15,735 bases of DNA from an uncultured Prevotella sp. (GTDB lineage Bacteria; Bacteroidota; Bacteroidia; Bacteroidales; Bacteroidaceae), in assembly GCA_946999045.1 (NCBI GenBank), contig CAMQBR010000046.1, positions 1 through 15,735 on the forward strand, in the 5' to 3' direction. Every line of letters begins with the position of its first letter. Positions within the stretch are counted from its first letter, which is position 1. Under the pieces are notes generated by a model. That model did not search any database and was not told the origin of the DNA. It saw nothing but the letters and a program-made list of their open reading frames with translations. Positions 1 to 6,657 of the stretch are shown one piece after another. The position numbers and the translations under genes are program-made.

Positions 1-118
1 TGCTACATTTTTTTGAGAGCCTGCTTTTGTGTAGCAGTTTCTGTAGCAGAAAATGACCGAATGATGACTATCAAAAGGTATGGTTTGGCAGTCAAACGGA
101 TATGGATAAAAAACAAAA

Positions 119-150
119 AATCGCTGTAAAACCTTGATTTTACAGCGATT
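119..150 (-). terminator. Intrinsic terminator of the tRNA gene
   Basis: A perfect 13-bp stem (119-131 with 138-150) closes a 6-nt loop. Read on the minus strand it is followed by a T-rich run (complement of 107-118, interrupted by one G). This is the classic rho-independent layout, and it lies about 60 nt past the 3' end of the minus-strand tRNA. There is no T-run on the plus-strand side, so it should act leftward only. Confidence 0.85.
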
Positions 151-208
151 ATCCTTGTTTTGAAGGCTAAAATGACGTGTTGTTTGACGTCCTCTTGAAA
201 CCTCTTTG

Positions 209-282
209 TGGACCAGACAGGGCTTGAACCTGTGACCTCCAGATTATGAGTCTGTTGCTCTAACCAACTGAGCTACAAGTCC
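209..282 (-). tRNA. tRNA with CAU anticodon (Met, or Ile2)
   Basis: The reverse complement folds as a 74-nt cloverleaf. It has a D-arm with GCTC/GAGC stem, an anticodon loop CTCATAA (anticodon CAU), a 5-nt variable loop AGGTC, a T-stem ACAGG/CCTGT with loop TTCAAGC, and discriminator A at 209. CCA is not encoded. The CAU anticodon and lack of initiator features fit elongator tRNA-Met; a tRNA-Ile2 whose C34 is modified to lysidine cannot be excluded from sequence alone. Two pairs are non-canonical: T6/T67 in the acceptor stem and A27/G43 at the top of the anticodon stem. The gene has its own promoter (316-346) and terminator (119-150), so it is a single-gene unit. Confidence 0.93.
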
Positions 283-315
283 TACTTATTCAAAAAGTAA
301 ATAAGTTTTCGGATG

Positions 316-346
316 CAAAGATAATTAATTTTAATTGAGCTACAAA
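316..346 (-). promoter_or_regulatory. Promoter of the tRNA gene
   Basis: On the minus strand TTTG (346-343) is followed after exactly 19 nt by TATCTTTG (323-316), matching the Bacteroidota -33/-7 consensus TTG/TAnnTTTG. Transcription would start near 310, about 28 nt before the mature tRNA 5' end at 282. Confidence 0.75.
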
Positions 347-401
347 GGTCTAATGGTAAAAAATCTTTTCTTTTAACACATTTTTATTATCACATACTTT
401 T

Positions 402-430
402 GGGCGGTTTCCATAAGCAAGTGCAAAGTT
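402..430 (+). repeat. Possible terminal end of the IS30-like fossil
   Basis: Directly beyond the transposase 3' end lies a sequence starting GGGCGGTT and ending GCAAAGTT. It resembles, with several differences, the ends of the repeats at 1303 and 14640. Its position fits the left terminus of the insertion sequence. A matching inverted copy on the far side of the transposase was not found, so the element boundaries are not fixed. Confidence 0.35.
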
Positions 431-1281
431 ATACTATTTTAGGCTTAATCATATCTATATAGGCTTTGTATAAATCTTTTTTCTTTTTGGGGCTGCTATG
501 TAATTTCCGAATAATTTCCTTGATATTTTTTTGATATTCCACTAAAATCTGTTTTCTTGGGTATATATTATCTAATAAGTCCGTTCATGTTTTCTATAGC
601 ACCCTTTTACTATGAAAATAGTAAGTATGGGCAAAATAAACAAATCGTCCATAATTCTCTTCCGATTATCTCGTGGGCGGCAAATCCCAATCCGTTATCC
701 GTAAGTATCGAACTTGTGAACAATGGGCTGTAAAAGTGGTACGGCTTGCTTTCCTGTCCTTTCATACAATGGTGTTCACCCCCCATGGTTTGTACGTTGG
801 CATCCTCAGGTCTTTGCTCAATGAATATCCGACAGAGAATATAGACCTTGACTTCCTTGAAAGCTTTCCGTTTTTGTTTTTCTCCATACCTAAGGCACTT
901 TCTGACATTATCCTTGGTATGCGGAGACTCGCCCAATTGTATATGGTTAACTTTGACACTATGCTGCCTTCTTCTCTCTTAAGCCATCCAGATGCCTGAT
1001 CGGGGAGGGTATTGTTTCTTGCAGATCAGCTCAAAGACGCAATTGCACACATAAGGCAGTATGCTATGGTTTTACGAAAGTCGGAGCCTTACATAGCTTA
1101 ACCTTCAGTACGAACGTATGAGGGAGCATACACTTCTTTGGTATTGGAATTACGTTGCTTCTCACGTGAGACTGAACTTAACATTCACGCTGATGGCTCT
1201 GGCGATATAACTTTTTGAGAATTTCTTTTAGAGTAATATACTTATTGCGTATCTTTGCTCAGAGGTTAATTGCTTATACAT
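429..1281 (-). pseudogene. Degraded IS30-family transposase
   Basis: Conceptual translation of the minus strand with frame changes recovers a recognisable IS30-type DDE transposase from end to end. It begins at an ATG at 1281 with MYKQLTSEQRYAISILL, then an in-frame stop, then a helix-turn-helix stretch (KKFSKSYIARAISVN). A frame change gives VSREKQRNSN. Near 1000 one frame reads SGWLKREEGSIVSKLTIYNW. A further shift leads to KCLRYGEKQKRK, IEQRPEDANV, and the catalytic-core segment ILTDNGLGFAAHEIIGREL. Two adjacent stop codons then interrupt it just before KGAIENMNGLIR, another stop replaces the expected Gln before YIPKKTDF, and a last shift leads to the end at 429. The region between the first and second catalytic acids is much shorter than normal, implying internal deletion. 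At about 850 bp it is somewhat shorter than an intact gene (roughly 950-1000 bp). The assignment rests on motif recall and is strong; the insertion must be old. Confidence 0.85.
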
Positions 1282-1302
1282 AACAACACGAAATTAATTA
1301 AT

Positions 1303-1382
1303 GGGCGGTTCTATAAATTACCACCGCAAAGTTTTTTATGTCAGTCTTTTAACGTTTTGTAATCTTGTGGACTCTTTTTGTA
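1303..1382 (+). repeat. Dispersed repeat, copy A (matches the left end of the 14640 element)
   Basis: This stretch aligns to 14640-14718 with about nine substitutions and one 1-nt gap. The first 22 nt are identical. It begins GGGCGGTTCTATAAA, the terminal sequence of the MITE-like element near the right edge. No inverted partner is visible between here and crcB, so it is probably a truncated copy. It lies 22 bp from the start codon of the IS30 fossil. Confidence 0.8.
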
Positions 1383-1543
1383 TTGCTTAAGCAATCCGCT
1401 GGTGTTCGTTGGGGGCTTTGCGCCCTCGGTTGCAAGACTAACCTCCGTAGTATTTTTTATAATTTTTACACATCTCAAAAATTGCACCTATAATTGGAAC
1501 TAACGCATGAATAGTGCTATTAAAGGAATAATAGGCTTAAAAA
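1383..1543. other. Spacer between the repeat and crcB
   Basis: No gene is supported here. A GC-rich patch near 1409-1425 can form a short hairpin (GGGC/GCCC with a 5-nt loop), and 1512-1523 holds a small AATAG/CTATT palindrome just past the crcB stop. Neither carries a T-run of the kind expected for a leftward terminator. Confidence 0.4.
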
Positions 1544-1915
1544 TCAACTTACTATTTTTATACCAAGATACACAAACAACATACCTATAAATAAGCTTCC
1601 ACCTATATATAAGAAGAAGGTAAATAAATATCCTTGCAACAAGAGAGTTACACTTTCTGAAGAAAATGTAGAAAAGGTGGTAAAGCCACCACACAAACCA
1701 GTTATCAATAGTAGCTTTAAGTCGCTGCTTATCAAGATGCCTTTTGCAAACAAACCATACAGCACACCGATAAGTAAACAACCTAACACATTGATAAAAA
1801 ATGTGGCTAAAGGGAAAACAGAAACTACACACCCTTGTATCATCTTTGACAGAAGATATCGAAGCATTGCTCCTATGGTTCCACCCATTGCAACAAATAA
1901 GATATTATGCAACAT
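1544..1915 (-). CDS. crcB: Fluoride channel/exporter CrcB (Fluc family)
   Basis: This 123-residue protein is the usual length for CrcB/Fluc, a small inner-membrane channel that works as an antiparallel dimer and exports fluoride. Near the N-terminus it has GGTIGAMLRY, then a second hydrophobic segment with the conserved Asn in FINVLG, then the signature GLCGGFTTFSTFS at the third-helix break, where the family places the central Na+ site and pore phenylalanines. A fourth hydrophobic helix closes the protein, so four membrane segments are visible. I start at ATG 1915; a GTG at 1918 is in frame one codon earlier and cannot be excluded. The gene begins 18 nt after the RNase H stop, with no promoter seen in the gap, so it is probably co-transcribed with that gene. 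No crcB-motif fluoride riboswitch was recognised upstream. Confidence 0.95.
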   Translation of the reverse strand: MLHNILFVAMGGTIGAMLRYLLSKMIQGCVVSVFPLATFFINVLGCLLIGVLYGLFAKGILISSDLKLLLITGLCGGFTTFSTFSSESVTLLLQGYLFTFFLYIGGSLFIGMLFVYLGIKIVS

Positions 1916-1933
1916 CACAATAACTAAAAATTT

Positions 1934-2455
1934 TTATTTTCTTCCGAAATCGGCTGGCACTTCTCCCCATTCTTTTGTTTGCCATTTTACAACAGCATTG
2001 GTATAATTGTGCGTACGTAACCACGTTTCGGCTCTCTCAATAATTTGAAACAATGCCTCAGTTTTAGGTGTGCGCTTCATTTTTGTTTTGCATTGTTTCT
2101 TCTTTACCCACAAGATAGCATTGTAACTATCAGAATAAATAGTTGTCTGTGTATCGCCCTTCTTGTCTAACAATGCTAAAGCATGTACAATCGCTAAAAA
2201 CTCTCCTATATTATTGGTACCATGTACAGGACCAAAATGGAAGATTTGTTTACCAGTAGATAAATCAATACCCCGATATTCCATAGGACCTGGATTACCA
2301 GAGCAAGCAGCATCAACGGCAAGCCCCCCCACAGTTTCTCTAGTTTTCCTCAATCCACCTATGAGTGGGAATGATAAGGCTGCCCCCCTATTTGAGTTAT
2401 TAGTTAGAGAGGTTGCTGTATGTGAAGTAGGATTTTTTTGTTTTGATTGAGACAT
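1934..2455 (-). CDS. Type 1 ribonuclease H family protein
   Basis: This 173-residue protein has the RNase H fold catalytic set in order: D48 in AVDAACSGNPG, E85 in NNIGEFLAI, D109 in IYSDSYNAI and D169 in the C-terminal PADFGRK. Such enzymes cut the RNA strand of RNA/DNA hybrids, so R-loop and primer removal is the expected role. The core follows the Bacteroidota-style variant, with DAACSGNPGPMEYRG instead of the Escherichia coli DGSC pattern. Residues 1-44 are an extra, low-complexity, polar N-terminus rather than the viroplasmin-like hybrid-binding domain found in some family members. On the coding strand this extension contains runs of six and seven G (around 2384 and 2324), unusual in this AT-rich sequence. 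It is followed after 18 nt by crcB. Its start lies only a few nucleotides past the end of the DUF559 fossil upstream. Catalytic assignment is strong; biological role is by family. Confidence 0.88.
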   Translation of the reverse strand: MSQSKQKNPTSHTATSLTNNSNRGAALSFPLIGGLRKTRETVGGLAVDAACSGNPGPMEYRGIDLSTGKQIFHFGPVHGTNNIGEFLAIVHALALLDKKGDTQTTIYSDSYNAILWVKKKQCKTKMKRTPKTEALFQIIERAETWLRTHNYTNAVVKWQTKEWGEVPADFGRK

Positions 2456-2461
2456 ACTATT

Positions 2462-2818
2462 TTATTTGTTTACGATTTGGGAAGTTACATTGTGGATAAC
2501 TTCTTCTTTGGAAAATCGAAAATCTGTAAGAAAACACATCTTTGTAAATCAACTGTTCGTTTTGCATATAGCAACGGTTGGTTTACATATTTCATAATAG
2601 GGCTGGTTGTACAATGAGTTTGAAACAAATGCCAACAAAAAGCAGCTATCATGCGCTGTCTTCAAAACTTACATCCCAATTATTTTTCACGTAATGCAAT
2701 CCCACAACATACATTCCACTTGCGTTGAATACTTTCTACTATTCTTAGCAAAGTCTTTCAGCAAATCATAATTGGCACAATTAGCTGTCTCAAGCTCTCG
2801 TTTCTTAGAGATATATTT
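2462..2818 (-). pseudogene. Broken DUF559 (Vsr-like) endonuclease
   Basis: The minus strand between argS and the RNase H gene encodes recognisable pieces of a DUF559 protein, a small PD-(D/E)XK-like nuclease family related to Vsr mismatch endonucleases. One frame reads ANYDLLKDFAKNSRKYSTQ followed by VECMLWDCIT and a stop; family members have a very similar N-terminal stretch. A frame shift gives LGCKF-stop-RQRMIA, matching the LGxKFRRQxxI core. A third frame ends RFSKEEVIHNVTSQIVNK and a stop, matching the family C-terminus. At least two frameshifts and two or more internal stops break it, and the central nuclease acidic residues are not recoverable. The open N-terminal frame begins after a stop at 2819-2821 with no convincing ATG. 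The span (about 357 bp) is close to a full family gene, so decay rather than large deletion is likely. Confidence 0.72.
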
Positions 2819-2948
2819 TTAAGTATCACACACAAAAATATGTTTTTTAGTTTGTCGCACACAAGAACGTGAGCTCTCTCAGCCAGCAAAAGGAGAAGAA
2901 GCGTCATCCTCCCCTTACTGAGGAGGGGCAGAGTAGATTTGGTGACTT
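2819..2948. other. Spacer after argS with GC-rich hairpin
   Basis: No gene is seen. A CCCCT/AGGGG stem (2911-2915 with 2924-2928) sits about 20-40 nt past the argS stop. There is no T-run on the leftward side, so it is a poor rho-independent terminator. It resembles the other C/G-run intergenic patches at 8275-8300 and 15610-15660. Confidence 0.4.
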
Positions 2949-4766
2949 TTACATTCTCTCTGGCACTTCTATTCCCAACAGCAGCATACCGTTCTTAATA
3001 ATCTTGGCAACACTGTTAGCCAAGACTAAACGAGTAAGTTTTTCCTCCTTGGTATTCGCATTGAGGATACTATAATCATGATAGAACTGATTAAAATCCT
3101 TTGTCAACTCATAACAATAATTAGCAATACCACTTGGACTATAATCAATGCCAGCCTGTTGAACAGCTGCACCAAAATCGTTCATCTTCTGTATCAAAGC
3201 CTTTTCCTTCTCATTCAAAGGAACATCGACAGGCAGCTGTGTGGGTAAAGTAATACCTTCAGCCTCTGCCTTACGCATAATAGAACGAATACGAGCATAA
3301 GTATATTGAATAAATGGACCCGTGTTGCCATTAAAGTCTATAGATTCTGCTGGATTGAACAACATATTCTTACGAGCGTCTACCTTCAATATAAAATATT
3401 TAAGAGCACCCAAGCCTACAATACGAGCAATCTCCTGTTTTTCCTCCTCGCTCATATCCTTAAACTTGCCCAAATCATCACTTGTTTTACGAGCATCACC
3501 TACCATCGAAGCTACCAAATCATCGGCATCAACCACCGTACCCTCACGGCTCTTCATCTTTCCGTTAGGTAATTCTACCATACCGTAAGAAAAGTGTACC
3601 AACTCCTTGCCCCACTTAAATCCTAAACGATCGAGCAAGATAGATAGCACTTGAAAATGATAATTCTGTTCATTACCAACCACATAAATCATCTTATCAA
3701 TAGGATAATCCTTGAAACGCATTTCAGCTGTACCAATATCCTGTGTCATATACACGCTGGTACCATCAGAACGAAGCAATAGCTTCTGGTCCAATCCCTC
3801 TTTAGTAAGGTCAGCCCAAACACTATTATCATCCTTCCGAAAGAACAAACCTTTTTTGAGTCCTTCTTCTACCTTAGCCTTTCCCTCAAGGTAAGTATCC
3901 GATTCATAATATATCTTGTCAAAGCTTACGCCCAATGTCTTGTAGGTCTCATCAAAACCAGCGTAAACCCAACTATTCATTCTCTTCCACAAAGAGCGAA
4001 CCTCTTCATCTCCATGTTCCCATTTTACCAACATAGCATGCGCCTCTTTTATCAGCGGAGCCTCTTCCTTAGCCTTGTTCTCGGCAGTCTCTTCATCTAT
4101 ACCTTCACTGGTGTATTTAGCTTTCAGTTCTTCTACCTCTGCCTTATAATGCTTATCAAAAGCTACATAGTAATCACCAATGAGATGATCGCCTTTCTTT
4201 CCGCTGGTTTCTGGAGTTTCGCCATTCCCCCATTTCAGCCACGCAAGCATTGATTTACAAATATGAACACCCCTATCGTTCACGATATTCGTCTTCACCA
4301 CCTTATTGCCATTAGCTTCCATGATTTGTGCCAATGACCATCCCAGCAAGTTATTTCGCACATGTCCTAAGTGTAACGGCTTATTCGTATTAGGTGATGA
4401 GTATTCTATCATCACGAGAGGCGAATCTTCGGTTACTGGTTTTTCGCCAAACTTCTCATCCGAATGAATGTCGTTCAGTAGATCTACCCATGCTTCTTTG
4501 GCAATATTGAGGTTCAAAAAGCCTTTAACTACATTGAAACTTGCCACAGCGAGACAGTCTCGGACCAATAGTTCACCGATAGCCTTTGCTGTATCTTCGG
4601 GCTTTTGTTTAGATATTTTCAAAAAGGGGAAAACCACTAAAGTGAGGTTTCCTTCAAAGTTACTCTTTGTTTTTTGTAGTTGTACCATTGACATTGGTAC
4701 CTCTTGCCCATAGAGTTCTTTCACTGAAGCAATGACAGAACTTGCAATTTGGTTCTCAATTTTCAT
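2949..4766 (-). CDS. argS: Arginyl-tRNA synthetase (class I)
   Basis: ArgRS charges tRNA-Arg with arginine using ATP. The 605-residue product has the N-terminal additional domain (roughly residues 1-115) and the class I HIGH-type signature HLGH at 132-135, within SPNTNKPLHLGHVRNN. A Rossmann catalytic core includes YVVGNEQNYHFQ near 361-372. The KMSKS-like loop is KMKSREGT at 403-410. The C-terminal DALR-type anticodon-binding domain ends in LLLGIEVPERM. Length and order are normal. I place the start at ATG 4766 (MKIENQI); in-frame ATGs upstream to 4826 would add a 20-residue hydrophobic extension unlike the family. The -7 box at 4870-4877 gives a leader of roughly 100 nt, which contains a 6-bp hairpin at 4808-4823. 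Gene order on this strand is argS, DUF559 fossil, RNase H, crcB. Confidence 0.98.
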   Translation of the reverse strand: MKIENQIASSVIASVKELYGQEVPMSMVQLQKTKSNFEGNLTLVVFPFLKISKQKPEDTAKAIGELLVRDCLAVASFNVVKGFLNLNIAKEAWVDLLNDIHSDEKFGEKPVTEDSPLVMIEYSSPNTNKPLHLGHVRNNLLGWSLAQIMEANGNKVVKTNIVNDRGVHICKSMLAWLKWGNGETPETSGKKGDHLIGDYYVAFDKHYKAEVEELKAKYTSEGIDEETAENKAKEEAPLIKEAHAMLVKWEHGDEEVRSLWKRMNSWVYAGFDETYKTLGVSFDKIYYESDTYLEGKAKVEEGLKKGLFFRKDDNSVWADLTKEGLDQKLLLRSDGTSVYMTQDIGTAEMRFKDYPIDKMIYVVGNEQNYHFQVLSILLDRLGFKWGKELVHFSYGMVELPNGKMKSREGTVVDADDLVASMVGDARKTSDDLGKFKDMSEEEKQEIARIVGLGALKYFILKVDARKNMLFNPAESIDFNGNTGPFIQYTYARIRSIMRKAEAEGITLPTQLPVDVPLNEKEKALIQKMNDFGAAVQQAGIDYSPSGIANYCYELTKDFNQFYHDYSILNANTKEEKLTRLVLANSVAKIIKNGMLLLGIEVPERM

Positions 4767-4869
4767 GCTAAAAAAAATAAAATTTACTGACACAGAAACC
4801 ATCTTCATGCTTAAAAAAGCATACATATCTAAGTTTTTGATGCTTTATCAATAGAAGAGTTATGTGCTG

Positions 4870-4897
4870 CAAAGGTACAACATTTAATTCAAAACAA
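4870..4897 (-). promoter_or_regulatory. argS promoter
   Basis: TACCTTTG reads leftward at 4877-4870 and matches TAnnTTTG exactly. A TTG lies 17 nt upstream (4897-4895), slightly closer than the usual 19-20. Transcription would start near 4865, leaving about 100 nt before the chosen argS start. Confidence 0.6.
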
Positions 4898-5100
4898 CTG
4901 GGTAACAGCTGTTTTTTATCCAACTTCCCAATGAGCGATATGGCGAAGATACAAATAAAATGAAAAGGTACGCACCCTTATCAAAAATTTTTATGCTATA
5001 GCGATGATGTATTGGAAACTCTATGCCTTCACTCTTTCAAAACTAATCGCCCAAAAGAAAAAAAACATTATACACTGCTCCGTATTTCAATTATTTGATT

Positions 5101-5108
5101 TATCTTTG
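5101..5108 (+). promoter_or_regulatory. Promoter -7 box of the DUF4369 lipoprotein gene
   Basis: TATCTTTG matches the TAnnTTTG consensus exactly and sits 34 nt before the ATG at 5143. No clear -33 TTG is present at 19-20 nt spacing. It is divergent from the argS promoter across about 220 bp. Confidence 0.6.
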
Positions 5109-5142
5109 CAACAATCATTACACGTTATCAAACAAGGTATAT

Positions 5143-6318
5143 ATGAAAAAGACATTGCGAAATATTTTCTGCTTAGCTACTTTTACGTTAGCGACATTAT
5201 GCTCTGTTTCTTGTACGCAGAAGAAGTTCAATATCAAAGGCAACATTGCACAAGCGAAAGATTCTACTTTATATTTTGAAAATATGGGGCTAAATGGTCC
5301 CAAGGTTCTTGACTCAGTGAAATTAGGCGAAGACGGTGCATTTTGTTTCAGTGAGAAAGCACCTAAGGCTCCCGAGTTTTATCGTTTGCGCATTGCTGGA
5401 CAAATTATTAACCTATCCATCGACTCTACCGAGACCGTTCAGATAAAGGCTTCGTATCCAACGATGGCATCACAATATGAAGTCAGTGGCTCTGACAACT
5501 GTTCGAAGATAAAAGAACTTACTTTGAAGCAAATGGATTTACAGGCTTTGGTGAACAACATTGCCCAAAATACCAACCTTACTTCCAAGGTCATGAACGA
5601 TAGTTTGCACAAGGTCATGGACGCTTATAAAAACGATGTTAAACTGAACTACATTTTCAAAGAACCCATGAAAGCTTATGCATACTTTGCCCTTTTCCAA
5701 ACCATACACTGGGGGGATGCCAATATGTTGGTGTTCAATCCACGAACCAGTGAGGACGATATAAAGGTTTATGCTGCTGTTGCCACCAGCTGGGACACCT
5801 ATTATCCACACGCAGATCGAGGAGAGAACCTTCACAACATAGCGATTGAGGGATTGAAAGATGTGCGTATTATCCGCAACAATCAACAGAAAGTAATAGA
5901 TGCCAGTAAGATGGCTACCACAGGTCTCATTGACATAGCCCTGCCTGATAACCGAGGAAACATTCGCAAACTTAGTGATTTAAGGGGAAAAGTGGTGTTA
6001 TTAGATTTTCATATTTTTGCTTCAAAAGAGTCTACTCAGCGTATTATGATGCTTCGAGAACTATATAATAAGTATCATAGGCGTGGTTTTGAGATTTACC
6101 AAGTATCGATAGACTCTAATGAACACTTTTGGAAGACCCAAACAGCAGCATTGCCGTGGATAAATGTATATGCAGCCGAAGATGATCAGCAGCAAATACT
6201 GACCAATTATAACATACAATCCATTCCTACGTTCTTTATTATTGATAAAAACAATACGTTGCAAAAGCGAGACGTACAAATCAAGAATATCAACGCAGAG
6301 ATAGAGTCGCTGTTATAA
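5143..6318 (+). CDS. DUF4369/thioredoxin-fold lipoprotein lacking CxxC
   Basis: The 391-residue product starts with a lipoprotein signal (MKKTLRNIFC then a hydrophobic stretch) ending at Cys24 in SVSC, so it is probably anchored in the cell envelope. Residues about 28-110 look like the DUF4369 beta-rich domain, followed by a helical linker. From about 263 there is a TlpA/AhpC-like thioredoxin fold: ALPDNRGNIRKLSDLRGKVVLLDF, then the C-terminal IPTFFIID with the cis-Pro at 362. Where TlpA-type reductases have the WCxxC motif, this protein reads DFHIFASKES with no cysteine, so it cannot be an ordinary thiol oxidoreductase. A binding, chaperone or scaffold role is inferred only. I choose ATG 5143 rather than an in-frame ATG at 5095 because the later one starts the signal peptide and the promoter box lies between them. 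It is transcribed alone and ends at a hairpin near 6418. Confidence 0.85.
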   Translation: MKKTLRNIFCLATFTLATLCSVSCTQKKFNIKGNIAQAKDSTLYFENMGLNGPKVLDSVKLGEDGAFCFSEKAPKAPEFYRLRIAGQIINLSIDSTETVQIKASYPTMASQYEVSGSDNCSKIKELTLKQMDLQALVNNIAQNTNLTSKVMNDSLHKVMDAYKNDVKLNYIFKEPMKAYAYFALFQTIHWGDANMLVFNPRTSEDDIKVYAAVATSWDTYYPHADRGENLHNIAIEGLKDVRIIRNNQQKVIDASKMATTGLIDIALPDNRGNIRKLSDLRGKVVLLDFHIFASKESTQRIMMLRELYNKYHRRGFEIYQVSIDSNEHFWKTQTAALPWINVYAAEDDQQQILTNYNIQSIPTFFIIDKNNTLQKRDVQIKNINAEIESLL

Positions 6319-6417
6319 AATGCTAAAAAGAAGGTAGGGTGGTATGCTTACACACATATTTGGCATAACCAACACAGCAAAGGTAGGATATTAATGCGCA
6401 GCACCTACAACTCATAT

Positions 6418-6462
6418 AAAAGGCTATCAGAGATTCCTTTAAGGAATTGATGATGGCCTTTT
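6418..6462. terminator. Bidirectional terminator between convergent genes
   Basis: An outer stem (6418-6429 with 6451-6462; one G-T pair) and an inner stem (6433-6437 with 6443-6447) form a long hairpin. The right arm ends in TTTT followed by a T-rich tail, and the left arm begins AAAA. It lies between the lipoprotein gene (ending 6318) and the convergent esterase gene (ending 6658) and could serve both. Confidence 0.65.
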
Positions 6463-6639
6463 GTCATTACGAAAGTTATGGGCGATAAATTCTATGGTCA
6501 ATGTTAATCTCTTAACCTTATAGTGTACAGAGAAGTCCACCTCAGCATAATCCATCATAATGCCACCTAATGCTCCTATATGTGTAAGAGCTATAAGCCG
6601 CTCATAAAATAATAGAATTTGTTCATGAGGCGAAACGTA
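6439..6639 (-). other. 66-codon open frame without start, possible gene remnant
   Basis: The minus strand is open from a stop at 6640-6642 to a stop at 6439-6441. The translation looks protein-like (SPHEQILLFYERLIALTH, then GALGGIMMDYAEVDFSV). The only ATGs are internal, at the MMDY segment. The stop lies inside the terminator loop. A short stretch resembles the LSPYELLLLFYN motif I associate with putative phage-abortive-infection (putAbiC-type) proteins, but eight or so matching residues are too few for an assignment. It may be a fragment of an old gene or chance. Confidence 0.2.
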
Positions 6640-6657
6640 TTATTATAGTATGAGACA

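Noticed and set aside
1..129. Plus-strand open frame entering from the left edge and ending at TAA 127-129
   Set aside because: It is only 42 codons, has no recognised sequence, and its end overlaps the tRNA terminator stem; an open frame this short is expected by chance.
673..999. Plus-strand 108-codon open frame
   Set aside because: It lies opposite the IS30 transposase fossil; the minus-strand blocks match a known family while this frame matches nothing and has no promoter.
1916..2000. Possible fluoride riboswitch before crcB
   Set aside because: crcB starts 18 nt after the RNase H stop, leaving no room for one in the gap, and I saw no crcB-motif pseudoknot pattern in the preceding coding sequence.
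4808..4823. Hairpin as a rightward terminator
   Set aside because: It has only a 6-bp AT-rich stem and no T-run on the plus strand; there is also no rightward gene upstream of it.
5095..5142. Longer start for the lipoprotein gene at 5095
   Set aside because: The -7 promoter box at 5101-5108 lies inside this extension, and the signal peptide begins at the ATG at 5143.
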